Shown: positions 10,309-22,193, counted from the first letter of the stretch. The stretch is 64,000 nucleotides of DNA from Avena insularis (GCA_023614405.1 JAJUPC010000035.1:1302001-1366000); one strand, 5' to 3'. The notes: generated by a model from the letters alone, not told the origin. A program made the numbers and translations.

Positions 10309-13300
10309 GTCTCCCACTTGCACTAGAGTCAATAATCTAGTTTCAAACCTTTGTGTATTCAACACCTATGGCTTTCTGGTGTCGTATGTACACGATTGCT
10401 AGTGGTCGACTGATCTCCGGATCTGACAATTCCAGGTCCGTGTGTAATTGCATGTCTTTGCGTCTCTACGCATCACTCATTCTCTAATGAGATGGCTTCG
10501 TACAAATTTGGTCCTTTGGTGTGACCTTTAGTTCTTTGGGGTTAAAACATGTTGATAATATTGTCGTACAATATATCTTCATAGTACTATCCCACTGTGA
10601 ACTACACCTAGTTTGATAACAAACTACTTGACACAAATGCCCTCTTTTGCTGCTATAATAGCAGTCATATACTTAGCCTTTTGTTGTAGTATCTGTCACA
10701 ATGTCTTAACTTTGGAATTCATCCAAATTCATTATGGAACTTACTTTCCATCATATTGTGCCACTGTTAGATTAGATTGAGATAAACTTAATTTATACTT
10801 TATGACAAAACTAGTATCAATGTAATTCATTTACAATGAACTAACCATCTATTTGTCATTTCTACAGAATAATATATTCTTAGTTCTTTTACAAGATCAT
10901 AAGAATATCTTTACTATCGTCCAATGATTATCTTATGAATCATTCTGATATATGCTCATAACATTTAGAGCATAGGACATATCTGGATTTGTACATATCA
11001 CAGTATGATTGATATAAATACTCTTTGTGATTTCATACATCAAGTATCAATCTAGACTTGAATCTTTGTTTTACTTACCAAGTGTCAATACACTTGAATA
11101 TATCATAAACATTGAACTCATTCAATCCTTTCTGTGCGACAAGAACCTTTCTTGTAGTTTCTATATTGAACTCATTCAATACATCATATATGTACTTTCG
11201 ACACAACCATATTAGCGTCTATTGATGCCAAATATTTGAGTTTTGCCTAAGTCTTTCATCAAGATGAAATTCTTATCCTGTGTTAATAAAAAATACATTA
11301 TTTCCAATCAACAATATGTCTTACACATAATGTATTAGAAACATGTCTTAGCGCTCCCACTTAATTTCTTGCAAATGCAAGCATCTTCATCGTCTCCGAT
11401 GAAATAAAACTCTTTTAACAGTTTCATCATGGTGAAGATTCCAACTCCGCGATGCTTACTTCAACTATTGATGTTTGCATATGCTTTTAGCATCCTTTGA
11501 ATTAACAAAACCCTTTGGACCGTGTCATGCACACGTACTTGGTAACTATTCTATTAGAAGAACTTGTTTTGTTTATTCAACACATAACAAAATTATATGT
11601 CGTAGTTGCTACATTAATCCGTCTAGACTAAATATCGCTTAATGAAAGATCAGATCTTGTCATAGTCAACTCTTTGAACATTGTTGTGAACTCTTTTCCC
11701 AACATGTCGACTATTTCATAGATGTGAAACATCCATGTCTATTTCTTCATATATCCAAATACGACTGTAAGGTCTTGTACCTTTCTAGAGGGTTTTTTTC
11801 AAGTTCAAAGCTTGATCTCTCGTATATATAACTATCACGGATTTTATGGCTTCAAGCCATTTGACGGAGTCAGGGCCCATCATCACTTCTTTGCATGTAG
11901 TCGGATCATTATTATCAAATAATGATTTAACTCTCAAATCTTGGTATTTGATTGTTTACCCGACCTACTTGTTTTAATAGGAACTTATATCTCCGTAACC
12001 ACAACCTTTGAGGCATGTGAGCCATGAGCATTGTTGCTGCCTCCGGAACACTTTTCGGTGCTGCGCAACTCTGCACATATAGCTAAGGTTCTTTTAACCT
12101 TATCAAAGTTCTATTGTCCTCCCACTTAACTTTTCACGAAAAATTCCTTCTTAAAGAAACTTTGACGTTCTAAGCGACAAACATTTTTGTCTCCGATGTT
12201 ATGGAGCAACAGTTATTCGAAATAACATACAAAGATAGGTTCATCCGACTTTGGTTGCAAACATCTTTCTTATGCATAGCATACCAATGTTTAAGAAAGG
12301 ACAACTTGGGTTTTATCCCAAACCATAACTTTATATGGTGTCAATTCAACGGATTATGATGGAGCTCTTTTCAGTGGAAAAACGGTAGTCTCTAAAGCTT
12401 TTAATCTTTAAAATATAATGACAGTTTTATAAATTACACCTTTGATCTTACCATGTCAAACAAGGTTTAATTACATATCTCGAACACTCCATACTCTTAT
12501 GGTGTTTCGGGAAATGCAAATCCACGGAACAGTTCCTTAAATCTTAGGTATTATGCTAAACTCGTAACTCAAATATCTTCCTTTATGATCTTATCATAAA
12601 CTATTTATATTCTTGTTACAATGATTTTGCACTTCATCTTGAAAATCTTTGAACTTTTCAATTGTTTCATACTTCATCCTTATTAAGTAAATATATTCAT
12701 ATATTCACTCAAGTTTTCAGAGGAAGCATATGAAGTTGAAATCCATCGCTCTTGACTACACATAATGGACTTCATACAACAATATGTACAGGTTCCAATA
12801 AGCTAGTCATTCGTTCCCTTTTGGCCTATGAACGAAGTTTTAATTATCTCTAGGAAAGTTTCACAAGCGTCATTTGATCAAAAATCAAAAAGACTCAAAA
12901 ATTCCATCCACATGGAGTTTCTTCATGTTTTCTTTCCAATATAATTTAAACGGCGATGTCACTTCATAAGTGATCTTTCAATCAATTTGTCTTTCGACAT
13001 TTTTAGCACTAGTTTTATGGATGTGATTTCTCCAACGAGATTTGTGAATCATCCATCTTTTATGGATTACGGCAATTATTTGAACAACCCTTTTGTTCTC
13101 ATAATACCTGATAAAACAAATCTTGAAGGCAAGCTTTGATGTTTAACGAGCAACACAATAACCCTTTATTTGTTCTCGATGAACATCATCACATATTCTT
13201 TTGCTAGTTACTTAGGCCATTGTAGTTCATGAATTGTGTTGTTTCGTATGACGATTCATACCAATAAATTCAGTATCAAATACTCAAGAACCACATTGTT

Positions 13301-14215
13301 TAATAAGCAAAGAATATATCCATAACATGTATATCATCTATATACTTAAGCTGAACAATTCTAGTCTTTTATTTTCTGCCATATACTTATGAGATTCTCT
13401 TTTAGTATTTCCTTTTCTGTTTGAAAGAATCTATCAACATCAATAGTGGAGCCATATACATGACACATAGTCCAAAGCATGTATAGTAAAATACCAATGT
13501 ATTTGGTCTTGCACTTTGAAGTAGATCACCATCATCAAATGTTTGGTGTTCTTTCAAATTCCTTTCTTTAGTAATCTCTTGGTGTAGTAAACATTTTACC
13601 TACATCAAATATTCACCCTTATTATGGAATTATCCATGATCAAGCTACTTTTAGCTTGTAACGGTGAATCGCGAGTATAATGTTGCTCTCCAAAACCTTT
13701 TGGAGGTTTAGGACAACTAGTGTCTCCAACCTTTTGCAAATTCTCATCAAATATGAGAACATGACTTTTGCCATATTATACTCTATCATGTTGCAACCAA
13801 AACTTCGTTTTAGGTATCACAATATCTTCCACACATCATGGTTTCTGAAACAACTCTTTCAGATCCTAGATAACCTTGATATTAAGACAATCCTTTGAAT
13901 ATCAAGAATCATGGAGACAAACATGAAACTCATACACTAACACTTGGAATTGTCACTCTTGCTTTAATACCAATTATTAAACTTCATGGAGTAACCGGAA
14001 CTTACTGAAAGTTTGCAATAGGACTTTTTAAACTTTAGATTAACACTTCAAAACAATACGATACCAGTTCGTAAAGTAACTAACCAGAATTCTATAGTTC
14101 TATCATCTCAATTATAACTAAGCGCAAGGTGGTAAACGGATGCCAATGACTACAACAACTATGCAAATTCACTTTGATATTATTTATGATAAATAGTGTT
14201 TAACTTTTAATCATA
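10309..14215 (-). pseudogene. decayed gag-pol region of C1
   Basis: No open frame of note is present on the minus strand, yet collinear traces of copia pol can be seen against C3. Examples are the segment at 11340-11530 (RT, matching about 52180-52345), the stretch around 11670 (matching about 52505), gccatttgacggagtcagggcccatc at 11857-11882 (matching about 52700), and the block at 12300-12360 (matching about 53190-53240, integrase end). Many substitutions and indels separate them. The level of decay is far greater than the difference between the two LTRs, so coding function was lost long before the last transposition. The gag end towards 14215 is unrecognisable. Confidence 0.75.
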
Positions 14216-15318
14216 TTGCCGTTGAACTCCCACTCAAAACAATATCCCTCACATTGTTTTAGTGATCACACGAACCAAATCCACCACATCAAAAACAGAT
14301 CATCACGAGTTGATGTAGCTTCAATGGCGAACAATCAACATGTTCATCATATCTACTATATGACTCATGCTTTACCTTTCGGTGATCCGTGTTCCGAGAC
14401 CATGTCTGTACATGCTAGGCTCGTCAAGATCAAACCTTAGCTTCCACATGAGCAAATCTGGCTTGCTCACGTTGTATACACTTGCGGAATCTAACACACC
14501 CGATCATCACGTGGTGCTTCGAAACAACAAGTTTTAGCAACGGTGCTCACTAAGGGTGAACACTTTAGGACTTGAAATTCATGTGCATGAGGGATCATCT
14601 TATAATGCTACCGTCGTTAACTAAGCAATACAAGATGCATAAAGGATTAACATCACATGCAATTCATAATATGTGATATGATATGGCCTTTCTTCTTTGT
14701 GCTTCCGATCTCCATCTTCAAGCACGAACATGATCTCCATCATCACCGGCATTGCATAAAGGTCAATGACGCCGCTCCATGGTTGTTGTCCACCAGCTTC
14801 AACTATTACAACTACTTTGAATAGACACGCGGGTCTTAACAGAACTTAAAGACAACCATATGGCTCCTGCCGGTTGCCAACTTACAATAAGGAACATTGC
14901 ATACATCAAATATAATCACAATCATGGCCATATCACATCACAGCACACCCCTGCAAAACAAAGTTAGACGCCTCTAATTTTCTTTGCATGTTTTACGTGG
15001 TTTGGGGCTTTCAATAAGTGTCGTTCTAACTTACGAACAAGAACCACAACATTGATACTAGTATTGTCAATCACCCGTTGTAAATTGAATCTTAACTATG
15101 TTGGGAGAAACAGCACCATAAAGCCACTTATGCAATACAAGTTGCATGTCAAGCGTGGAGCAAGTCTCATGAATGATGTCATGTAAGGTTAGCCCGGGCC
15201 GCTTCATCCCACCATCCCGCAAGATGCAAAGTACACAAGAAGAAATCGACAACAAAAACATCAACGCCCATAATTACCATTGTGTTCTACTCGTGCAACA
15301 GATCTACATATAGACACG
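14216..15318 (-). other. conserved untranslated leader of C1
   Basis: About 1.1 kb between the primer-binding site and the former gag start is very similar to the leader of C3 (about 55228-56317); the match begins sharply near 14222 at aactcccactcaaaacaat and continues to the LTR. Such leaders carry packaging and dimerisation signals in retroelements. A candidate small intron (GTAAGT donor, GCAG acceptor on the minus strand, about 14950-15035) aligns with the one in C2. Short frames in both strands are not supported as genes. Confidence 0.7.
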
Positions 15319-15330
15319 GCTCTGATACCA
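15319..15330 (-). other. primer-binding site of C1
   Basis: The minus strand reads TGGTATCAGAGC, complementary to the 3' end of plant initiator-Met tRNA, one base inside the 5' LTR end at 15332. This fixes the element orientation. Confidence 0.92.
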
Positions 15331-15331
15331 C

Positions 15332-17213
15332 TGTAGGGGTTCGTAGCATGGAAAACAAAAAAATTCTACCGCATGCACACAAACAAGCCAAGATCTATCT
15401 ACTAGATTGTAGCAGTCGATAGAGGAACTCACCTCGAAGATTCCAAAGCGGTTAACGAGCAGATTCTCGTGGGTGATGTAGTCGACACTGCCGATCTCAA
15501 GATCGCGTGACGATCCTTCCCAAGGCTGCGTTCCGGCAGCGCTCCCATGATCGGTACGTTCGATGAAGACCTTCCTCTCCTTGTTCCAAAGAAGGCGGAG
15601 GTTGTAGCACTCTCCTCGCGATTCCCAAGACCTGACGTGGTACCGGAAGTAGAGGGAGATCTCAGGCTTCGCCTTAAGCGGGCAGTATGGTGGAGTATGA
15701 GAGAGGCCTTGGTGATCTACGGTTTAGAGGGCACCAAGGGAGGACTTGGCGGCGGCTAGGGTTTGGGAAACCCTAACTCGGAGTTAGAGGAGCTCTAGGC
15801 GGCGGCGACTTGGAGGAGGCCGGCGGCTAGGAGGCTAGGGTTTGGGGTGTAGGAGGTGTGTCTTGGAGGGGAGCCCTGCTCCTCCTTATATAGGTGGAGG
15901 GGGCGCGCCAGGGGAGGGTAGTCCCTCCCCAAGTCGGCATCCAAGGTGGGCCGGCGGTGGAGGGGAGGAACTCCTCCCCAACTCGGATTCCACCTCCCCT
16001 CCACTTCCCAAAATAGCCGTTTGACTTTTCAAATTGGCGTTTGACTTTTCAAACTAGGATTTGATTAAACCCTTTATTTTGTTCAGCGATGACACGTAGT
16101 ACATGATGCAATCATTCAAACTTGATATGACACATTCATGTACCCTTCCCTTTCCGAGTGCCGGACATTCCGGAACCTTCTAGAACATTCCCGTTGAAAA
16201 CACCGAAACCATTCTCCAACCCCGAAACAGGACTTTCCTTATATGAATCTTATTCTCCGGACCATTCCGGATCTCCTCGTGATATCCCGGATACCATCCG
16301 AGACTCCGAACAACATTCGGTCTCTTACTCATCATTCCATAACTACTCAACAACATTGAATCCTTAAGTGTGTCTCCCTACGGTTCGTGAATTATGCGGA
16401 CATGATCGAGACACTTCTCCGATCAATAACCAATAGAGGAATCTGGAAATTCATATGGCTCCCACATATTTCTACGATTACTTTGCGATCGAATGAACCA
16501 CTTACATACGATACCAATTTCCCTTTGTCTCACGATAGTTTACTTATCCAAGGTTTTGATCGTCGGTATCTCTGCATACCTAGTTCAACCTCGTTACCGA
16601 TAAGTACTCTTTTCTCGTTCCCGTGGTATGTGATCCCTTGTGAGCCAGTCACATGCTTGCAAGCTAATTGGATGACATTCCACCGAGAGGGCCCAGAGAA
16701 TATCTATCCGTCATATGGATGGACAAATCCCACTCTTGATCCATGTGTCTCAACCCATACTTTCCGAACACTCAATGCCACCTTTATAGCCACCCAGTTA
16801 CGGTGTGGTGTTTGATGTCATCAAAGCATCCTTCCGGTGATGGTGATAAGCATGATCTCATGGTCAAAGGAATTAGGTTACTATGTATCAGAAAGCTTAT
16901 AGCAAATGAACTATATTAAATGACTTGATCTTTATGCTATGCTTAGGAGTATGTCCATCACATCATTCTCCTAATGATATGACCCTGTTGTTAATAACAT
17001 CTCTATGTTCATGATCAGGAAACCATGATCATATATTAACCAACAAGCTAGTTTAACAAGAGGCTTTACTAGGGACTCTTTTATGTTTACAAATCACACA
17101 AGTATTAATGTTTCCTGTTAATACAATTATAGCATGGTATGTAAACATTTATCATAAGTATGAAGATATGATAATAACCACTTTATTATTGCCTCTTGGG
17201 CATATCTCCAACA
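15332..17213 (-). repeat. 5' LTR of C1
   Basis: 1882 bp. The minus-strand start is TGTTGGAGATATGCCC at 17213 and the end is ...CCCCTACA at 15332. A minus-strand TATA box is around 15886-15894. The segment 15400-15700 differs from the other three copies of this LTR type in the window by a cluster of small deletions and GC-rich changes, which may be sequence error. Confidence 0.92.
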
Positions 17214-17750
17214 AGGCTAAAGGTATCCCAATCCCGACAGAAGATTTATGCTGATTCCAAGCGCAGAGATGTGGCTTATAAGATAGGGGATCGGGCGTAT
17301 CTCCGAGTTTCACCCCTACGAGGAGTTAAGAGGTTCGGAATCAAGGGCAAGTTAGCCCCACGATTCATAGGACCATATAAGGTTCTGGCCCGTAGAGGAG
17401 AAGTTGCTTATCAGTTGGAATTACCGGAAGGACTGACTGTTCATGATGTGTTTCATGTGTCACAACTAAAGAAGTGTCACCCGGAGATGGCCGAAACGCC
17501 GCTAAGACTGGAAACCGTTCCCCTAGATGAGGTTCAATTGGAGAATGACCTTACCTATGAGGAAAAACCCATCAAAATACTGGAAACAGTCGAAAGGATT
17601 ACCCGCACCAAGACTATAAGATTCTGCAAAGTACAATGGAACCACCACTCCAAGGAAGAAGCTACGTGGGAGCGTGAAGAAGACTTGAAGGCAGAACACC
17701 CACACCTATTTGCTAGCCAACCCGAATCTCGAGGACGAGATTTTTCTTAA
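17214..17750 (+). pseudogene. integrase C-terminus and chromodomain of G1
   Basis: Starting after the C1 insertion, the frame encodes the integrase DNA-binding end with the GPY/F-type motif (LAPRFIGPYKVL ... GEVAYQLELP), the VHDVFHVSQLKKCHP block, and then a chromodomain (about 17556-17715: ITRTKTIRFCKVQWNHHS, ATWEREEDLKAEHPHLF). Chromodomains at this place define chromoviruses and are thought to direct integration to chromatin marks. The frame ends with TAA at 17748-17750, just before the polypurine tract. This piece is uninterrupted and closely matches 38820-39329 of G2. Confidence 0.93.
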
Positions 17751-17760
17751 GGGGGTAGGT
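17749..17760 (+). other. polypurine tract of G1
   Basis: The run aagggggtaggt lies immediately before the 3' LTR start at 17762 and corresponds to aagggggttaga in G2. It is the primer for plus-strand DNA synthesis. Confidence 0.9.
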
Positions 17761-18298
17761 TTGTAACATCCCGGATTTTATATTAAGATGATTACTAGAG
17801 GCATGCATCATCCATCATTGCATCCTACTAATAAATTTTGTTTTCAACGAAATCCTAACACCTAAACCTATCAAAACCCTAATAAAAGATTTCCTTATGT
17901 AAGCATTATTGTGTAGTCAAGCTTTACCCTGCTAAAAACTATGCAAAAACATTAAACTATGGTCCTAAGATGACCACCTTCTTTTTACAAAAATTTAGAA
18001 ATTGGTTTCAACCTTTTTGAACTTTGTATGCAAAAGTTATTTAAGTTTTAGTAAAACAGAAAATTAATAAAAGTAAAAGAAAAAAAAAGAGGGCAACGAC
18101 CTAACTGGGCCGGCTGCGCCAGCCCACCCGTGCCCGTGCGACAGCTAGCTAGCCAGCGCCCGCGCCATCCCACACCGCCCGCCACGACACCAGGCCCACA
18201 TCTGCCCCTACCTCGGCGAGAATCCTCACTTTGCGAGTTCGAACCGAATCCGGTAGGATTCGCGGCGATCCGAGCCCCCTCGCCCAAGTTTCCACTCC

Positions 18299-18306
18299 CA
18301 TATAAC
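18299..18306 (+). promoter_or_regulatory. putative TATA box in the G1 LTR
   Basis: catataac is followed by C/T-rich sequence typical of plant transcription starts, at about 540 bp into the LTR. The equivalent position in the G2 3' LTR is 40124. Prediction only. Confidence 0.45.
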
Positions 18307-20270
18307 CCCCGCCACCCTCGGCCTCACCTCGTCCAACTTCTTTTCCTTACGGAACCCTAGCCCATCGACGATTTGAGCCGCCGCCGTCGGGTTGGACCTC
18401 ACCGAGACGCTCGGGACTTCCTCTTGCTCCTTCCTTCCTCTAGAGTTGTCCCTCGTTCACCACTGATTCGCGCCGTGTGTTTTCCCCCTTCTCTCTCGCA
18501 GAAACGTGCCCGTAATCGCTCGCCGGATCTCCGCCAAGGACGGAGAAGGTCGGCAGAACCTTGCCGACATACGAGGAAGCGAGGAGGATCGCCGAGGTCA
18601 CGAACAGGACCGCGAGAAGCTGCTGATCACCGTCGACCACTTCGCTACCTCCGGGTGCCGCCAGATCGCCACCGAGCATCTCCACCGACGCCGCCGCCAC
18701 CCATCGCCGCCGTCGCCACCACTGTGAGTTGCCGCGCCCCTCTCGTCCGTCCGATTGCAACCTGCGTCTCAGATTAGAAGCCAACACGAAGGGGTACCAG
18801 CGAATCCCATGCTGCCGCGTGGCAAGCCGCGCCAGCTTGCTGTGTCGCCGCCGCCTTGTCCTGCTGGACCAATCAGGCGCTGCCACTTGGCGCGTTTCGA
18901 GTTAGGTTAGACTAGTTTGGTTCAATTTTACAGATTTGAGTTAAATATTGCGAAAATCATATAAAATTAAATATTTGTCCAAATTTAGCTTATAATATAC
19001 CGTTGGATTCATAATTTTATGTAGAACCCAGATCTACAATAAAATTCCAAGTTTATAGTAGGGTTGTAGGTGTAGAATTTAATCATTAGATTGGAGTATT
19101 TAATTCATAGAAAAGTAGTTAGAACTCCGTTTTAGTTGATTCTTGTTGCGTTGACTTTGTTTCCATAATACCTACTGGACAAGATTATAAAACCTTGCTT
19201 AAGATCATTAGATCTAATTTGGGGCTAATTAGATGGATGGGTCTCCTTTTAACCCTATGAATTGTATTAGTGACCCAAATAGATCTAAACCCATGGGGAA
19301 TCAATCCTAGTAACACCCTTAACATTATTGCAACCCAATTATGCTACCTTGGTCGGTTTAGAAAACCAATCTTGCATTAAAAAAACCATGTTGCATGCAT
19401 GCATGATTATCTCTGTGACATGTTTTGAGCAAGTTGTGATCAGATCTATGTTTGTGATTTGTTAGATTGTTCGGAGTGCGCTAAGGAGTGCTATTGTGTA
19501 GAGTGCTGCTCGGATCAAGGCAAGTTACACCGCTTGTTCATAACTTTTGTCCCAGTTTTGATTCTATGCATGTGATCTTCAAAATTCTGTAGTATGCATG
19601 TGTAGGATGTTCTAGTAGAATTTTTCCTTAGTATTATTTTGCAAGTGCGATGATTTTGTAGCATGCCATGAGTAGCTCTATACTTAGGATTTACCATCCT
19701 AATAGGTCCCCTGTTTTGCTAAGTATTGCTTGCTATGCTATATATACAAAGTACCATTGGGGGGTTCGAAAGACAAATAATTTTTCTAAGTATAAAGGCT
19801 CTCTAGAGCAAACTTTTCTTCTCAAATCCACTTCAAAATAAAACTAAGTTTTCTTCTGGGAGGAATGGTTATCGGGTCAACGAGTGACATTTTGGTGGAG
19901 GACGGCCGCCCAGGAATCAAAGAAGTCTGCCATGTTTCAGAATTCAGAAGCTTCCAGTGCAACCACAATACATTATGGGCTCTGTCTTGGCCTAGTACTT
20001 AGTGGGAAACCTCACCTGGGTACCAACATTTGGAGGTTCTTGGCACGGTTGGATCCAGAAGGTAGAGGGGCTACTAAGGGAAAGCCTCGCCATGGTCTTG
20101 TCTATAAAAGGACTTGATCGTGGATTGTGGGTAAAGTGCACAAACTCTCGAGAGTATTGCAATCTGATCGATCAGTGGTGTTCACGGAAACAGAACAACA
20201 TTGAGCATCTGAAGGATGGAGCCTCTGAAGGATTTTCCTCTCTCTTTTCTAAAAACAAAGTTTTGAAACC

Positions 20271-20401
20271 CCATGGCGTGCGTAATATCGCCAATGGGTG
20301 GGATTTTGGGAACTTGGTGTGTAATATCCAAGTGACACTTGGTGCGTAATATCCAAGTGTTTGGTTGTTTGGACACTTGGTGAGTAATATCCTCGTGTGC
20401 C
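20271..20401 (+). repeat. row of four small inverted repeats with a shared loop
   Basis: Four units share a loop of the form tgNgtaatat. Unit 1 (20271-20297) has stem GGCG/CGCC extended by CCA/TGG; unit 2 (20311-20334) has ACTTGG/CCAAGT; unit 3 (20335-20360) has the perfect 8-bp stem ACACTTGG/CCAAGTGT; unit 4 (20371-20401) has an imperfect stem built on ACAC/GTGT. Stem sequence differs between unit 1 and units 2-3 while pairing is kept. The row lies downstream of the predicted promoter, so it would be in the transcript. Confidence 0.6.
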
Positions 20402-20882
20402 ATTCGACCCTATTTTATCTAAGCAAATGATTACAAAGTAGGGAAAATCTTCTCTTCTTCTCTCTACTTAAGAAAACTAGCTTTGAGCAAATGAACTCTA
20501 CAGCCTAAACTAGCCTTGCATGTAGAGATAGTCTTTTCTCTCTTTGGTGTAATTTGCCAATACATTCAAAGTATTGACCCAACTTGTTGGCTGCACGTCT
20601 TATGTGCAGAATCCGAAGATTGAAAGGTGTGTAGGGATCGCGAGTCTACACTCGACAAGCCTGGGGCGTTGAATGGACTCAAGCTTCTTTTATGTTTCCG
20701 CTGTTATTTGAGCTAGCATAATGCTATGCAACTTGTAATAAATTTATGCTCTGGATTCTCCGTGTAATAATGACTTTGTGTTTTACATGATATTTCATCG
20801 ACTGTGAGTGCTAGCTATTGATCCAGGGACTAGCATGTTAATCACAGGGACTTAGGATCCTTACTGATCCGAGGTCACTACA

Positions 20883-21241
20883 GTTGTGGTGAGTAAGATA
20901 AAACCCTCACATGATCCAATCATCTTCTCTAGTTTAAGATACATGTGTTGTTTTATATCTAGATCTCTTAGAAATCACACAAGTGGGGGTGAATCCATCA
21001 TAGATGATCTTTTTGAATAAAGAGTATGCTAAAATCTTACAAATCAACCCAGGATCTCAGACCAGCATCATAGATCCTGGATGTTAAAGCCAAATCTTAT
21101 ATTCCAATATGACCATAGCTTAGCTTATGAAATTCTAGGCACATCTCCTAGTGGAGTAGCACCCCAGAATCCATAAAGCTTATGAACCCATATAAAACTA
21201 TGAGCACCCCAACCATCTTAGCCAAAAGGATTCAAGATCCA
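20883..21241 (-). repeat. fragment of an older gypsy-type LTR
   Basis: The segment is recognisably similar to 24236-24600 inside S2: shared blocks include tgtggtgagta, ataaaaccctcacatgat, catgtgttgttttat and gtgaatccatcat. It is bounded by the end of G1 and the start of M. It is probably what G1 inserted into. Orientation is assigned from the apparent minus-strand orientation of the S2 centre. Confidence 0.5.
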
Positions 21242-21480
21242 TGAAAGAGTAATTACCCTAATGTGTGGTTTTGGTGATTAATGACAATCCCTATGGACTA
21301 ATGTTTTCACTGAGTTTTATATGAAGGAATATTCCATAGGTCATGCTTGTAGTCTATGTGTTGGATTCAAGTATGGATGCCATGAAGATAAAGATATACC
21401 TTGAGTATTGGCATCAACATCATCGAGTTGAAGAGAATAATATGATATGATCAAGATCTTGAGAGTGTGATCTCAATAGA
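21242..21480 (+). repeat. truncated LTR of M (first 239 bp)
   Basis: It matches the first 239 bp of the full LTR at 22194 with three substitutions by eye, then switches abruptly at 21480/21481 to internal sequence. The rest of this LTR and nearly the whole internal region of that element are missing. Confidence 0.85.
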
Positions 21481-22193
21481 ATTAAAATTTATGCACGAAT
21501 CTTGGGGAGCTTCCTTATTTCATTTAGAGCACTATTTGTCCATTTGATTTTTTGGATCATTGGATTGCTTGCTTCATCCGTTGAAGTTTCTTCACCATTT
21601 TATCCTTATAGCAATCTTTGATCCTCAATATAGCTTGAATTCCTCCAAATATTCGTCATTGGATACGTGCATTTGATTTCACTCAAATTATGAGAAATGC
21701 ACACCTTGGGGATGAACTCATACTATATTGGCCTTCTAACTTTGTCATCCATTTTGGCACTTGTTGTCAATGGGGGAGAAGTTTAGATGGTTTAAGGGAA
21801 ATGGTTTTATACTTAAGATTGGTTTGTTCTTAAGTGTTTGCCTTTCATGCATTTCATCTTTATTATGTTTTGCATGGTTGTATATATAGTGTAAACTCTC
21901 CCAAATTTTATTTTTGACAATGTATGCAATGAAATTCAAGTTCATCACACATGCATATATTGTGGGGGAGTTTGCTCTATATATGTTGGTTCTACTCACA
22001 TCTCTTACATTAGTTGTAGTTTGTGTAAGTAGAATCAGTTTTGATATGTGCTAGTAGCTTTGTGTTACTTAACCATATCAAATGCAACCTCTTGTACACA
22101 ACTTATTCTCAGATAAGCTGCGTACTTGTTTCTAATATTCATTATATAAACCCTCTTGTTGTGATTGTCATCAATTACCAAAATGGGGGAGAT
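21481..22193 (+). other. 3' internal end of M with polypurine tract
   Basis: About 0.7 kb of noncoding sequence lies between the truncated and full LTRs. It contains three G-rich motifs, at about 21769, 21962 and 22183 (tgggggag); the last, aaatgggggagat, directly precedes the LTR start at 22194 and is the polypurine tract. No coding frame is supported. Confidence 0.75.

Larger units (their letters stand above)
8410..17213 (-). mobile_element. Ty1/copia element C1 (Angela/BARE-like), minus strand, decayed coding region
   Basis: The element is complete in structure: LTRs at 8410-10308 and 15332-17213, primer-binding site at 15319-15330 on the minus strand, canonical polypurine tract next to 10308, and a 5-bp duplication. 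Its total length is 8.8 kb. On the minus strand the LTR starts TGTTGGAGATATGCCC, as in Angela/BARE elements. The two LTRs are almost identical over long stretches; for example 9481-9730 against 16379-16635 shows one substitution and two small indels by eye. By contrast, the 3.9 kb where gag-pol should be has no meaningful reading frame. It looks like a non-autonomous copy moved by proteins of a relative such as C3. Confidence 0.92.
1..20882 (+). mobile_element. Ty3/gypsy chromovirus G1 (Tekay/Del-like), 5'-truncated by the window edge, twice interrupted
   Basis: The element's own segments are 1-3787, 7844-8409 and 17214-20882 when the duplicated target bases are counted once. Domain order is pre-gag ORF tail, gag with CCHC knuckle, DTG protease, RT, RNase H, integrase, GPY motif, chromodomain, polypurine tract and 3' LTR, which is the order of plant Ty3/gypsy chromoviruses. 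The long LTR and MPPRR-type gag start match G2 in this window. S1 (3788-7838) split the integrase between its zinc-binding part and core, and C1 (8410-17213) split the core from the C-terminal part. Several stops and frameshifts make it inactive. The 5' LTR lies outside the window, so its target duplication cannot be checked; the 3' candidate is gttgt at 20883-20887. Confidence 0.93.
17762..20882 (+). repeat. 3' LTR of G1
   Basis: 3121 bp, TGTAACATCCCGG at the start and ...GAGGTCACTACA at the end. A GC-rich part (18100-18900) contains a TATA-like box (catataac, 18299-18306) followed by a pyrimidine-rich stretch, which fits a plant core promoter and leader. The 3' third holds the hairpin row at 20271-20401 and, near the end, the GATCCAGGGACTAGCAT segment shared with the S1 and G2 LTRs. 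Frames inside (e.g. 18130-18777) are GC-rich noncoding sequence. Confidence 0.9.

Noticed and set aside
15319..15330. The tRNA-like strings TGGTATCAGAGC as tRNA genes
   Set aside because: They are 12-base primer-binding sites beside LTRs; no cloverleaf sequence surrounds them.
18048..18886. Frames in the GC-rich part of the G1 3' LTR
   Set aside because: Pro/Arg-rich translations on both strands of the promoter/leader part of an LTR; no counterpart in other elements here.
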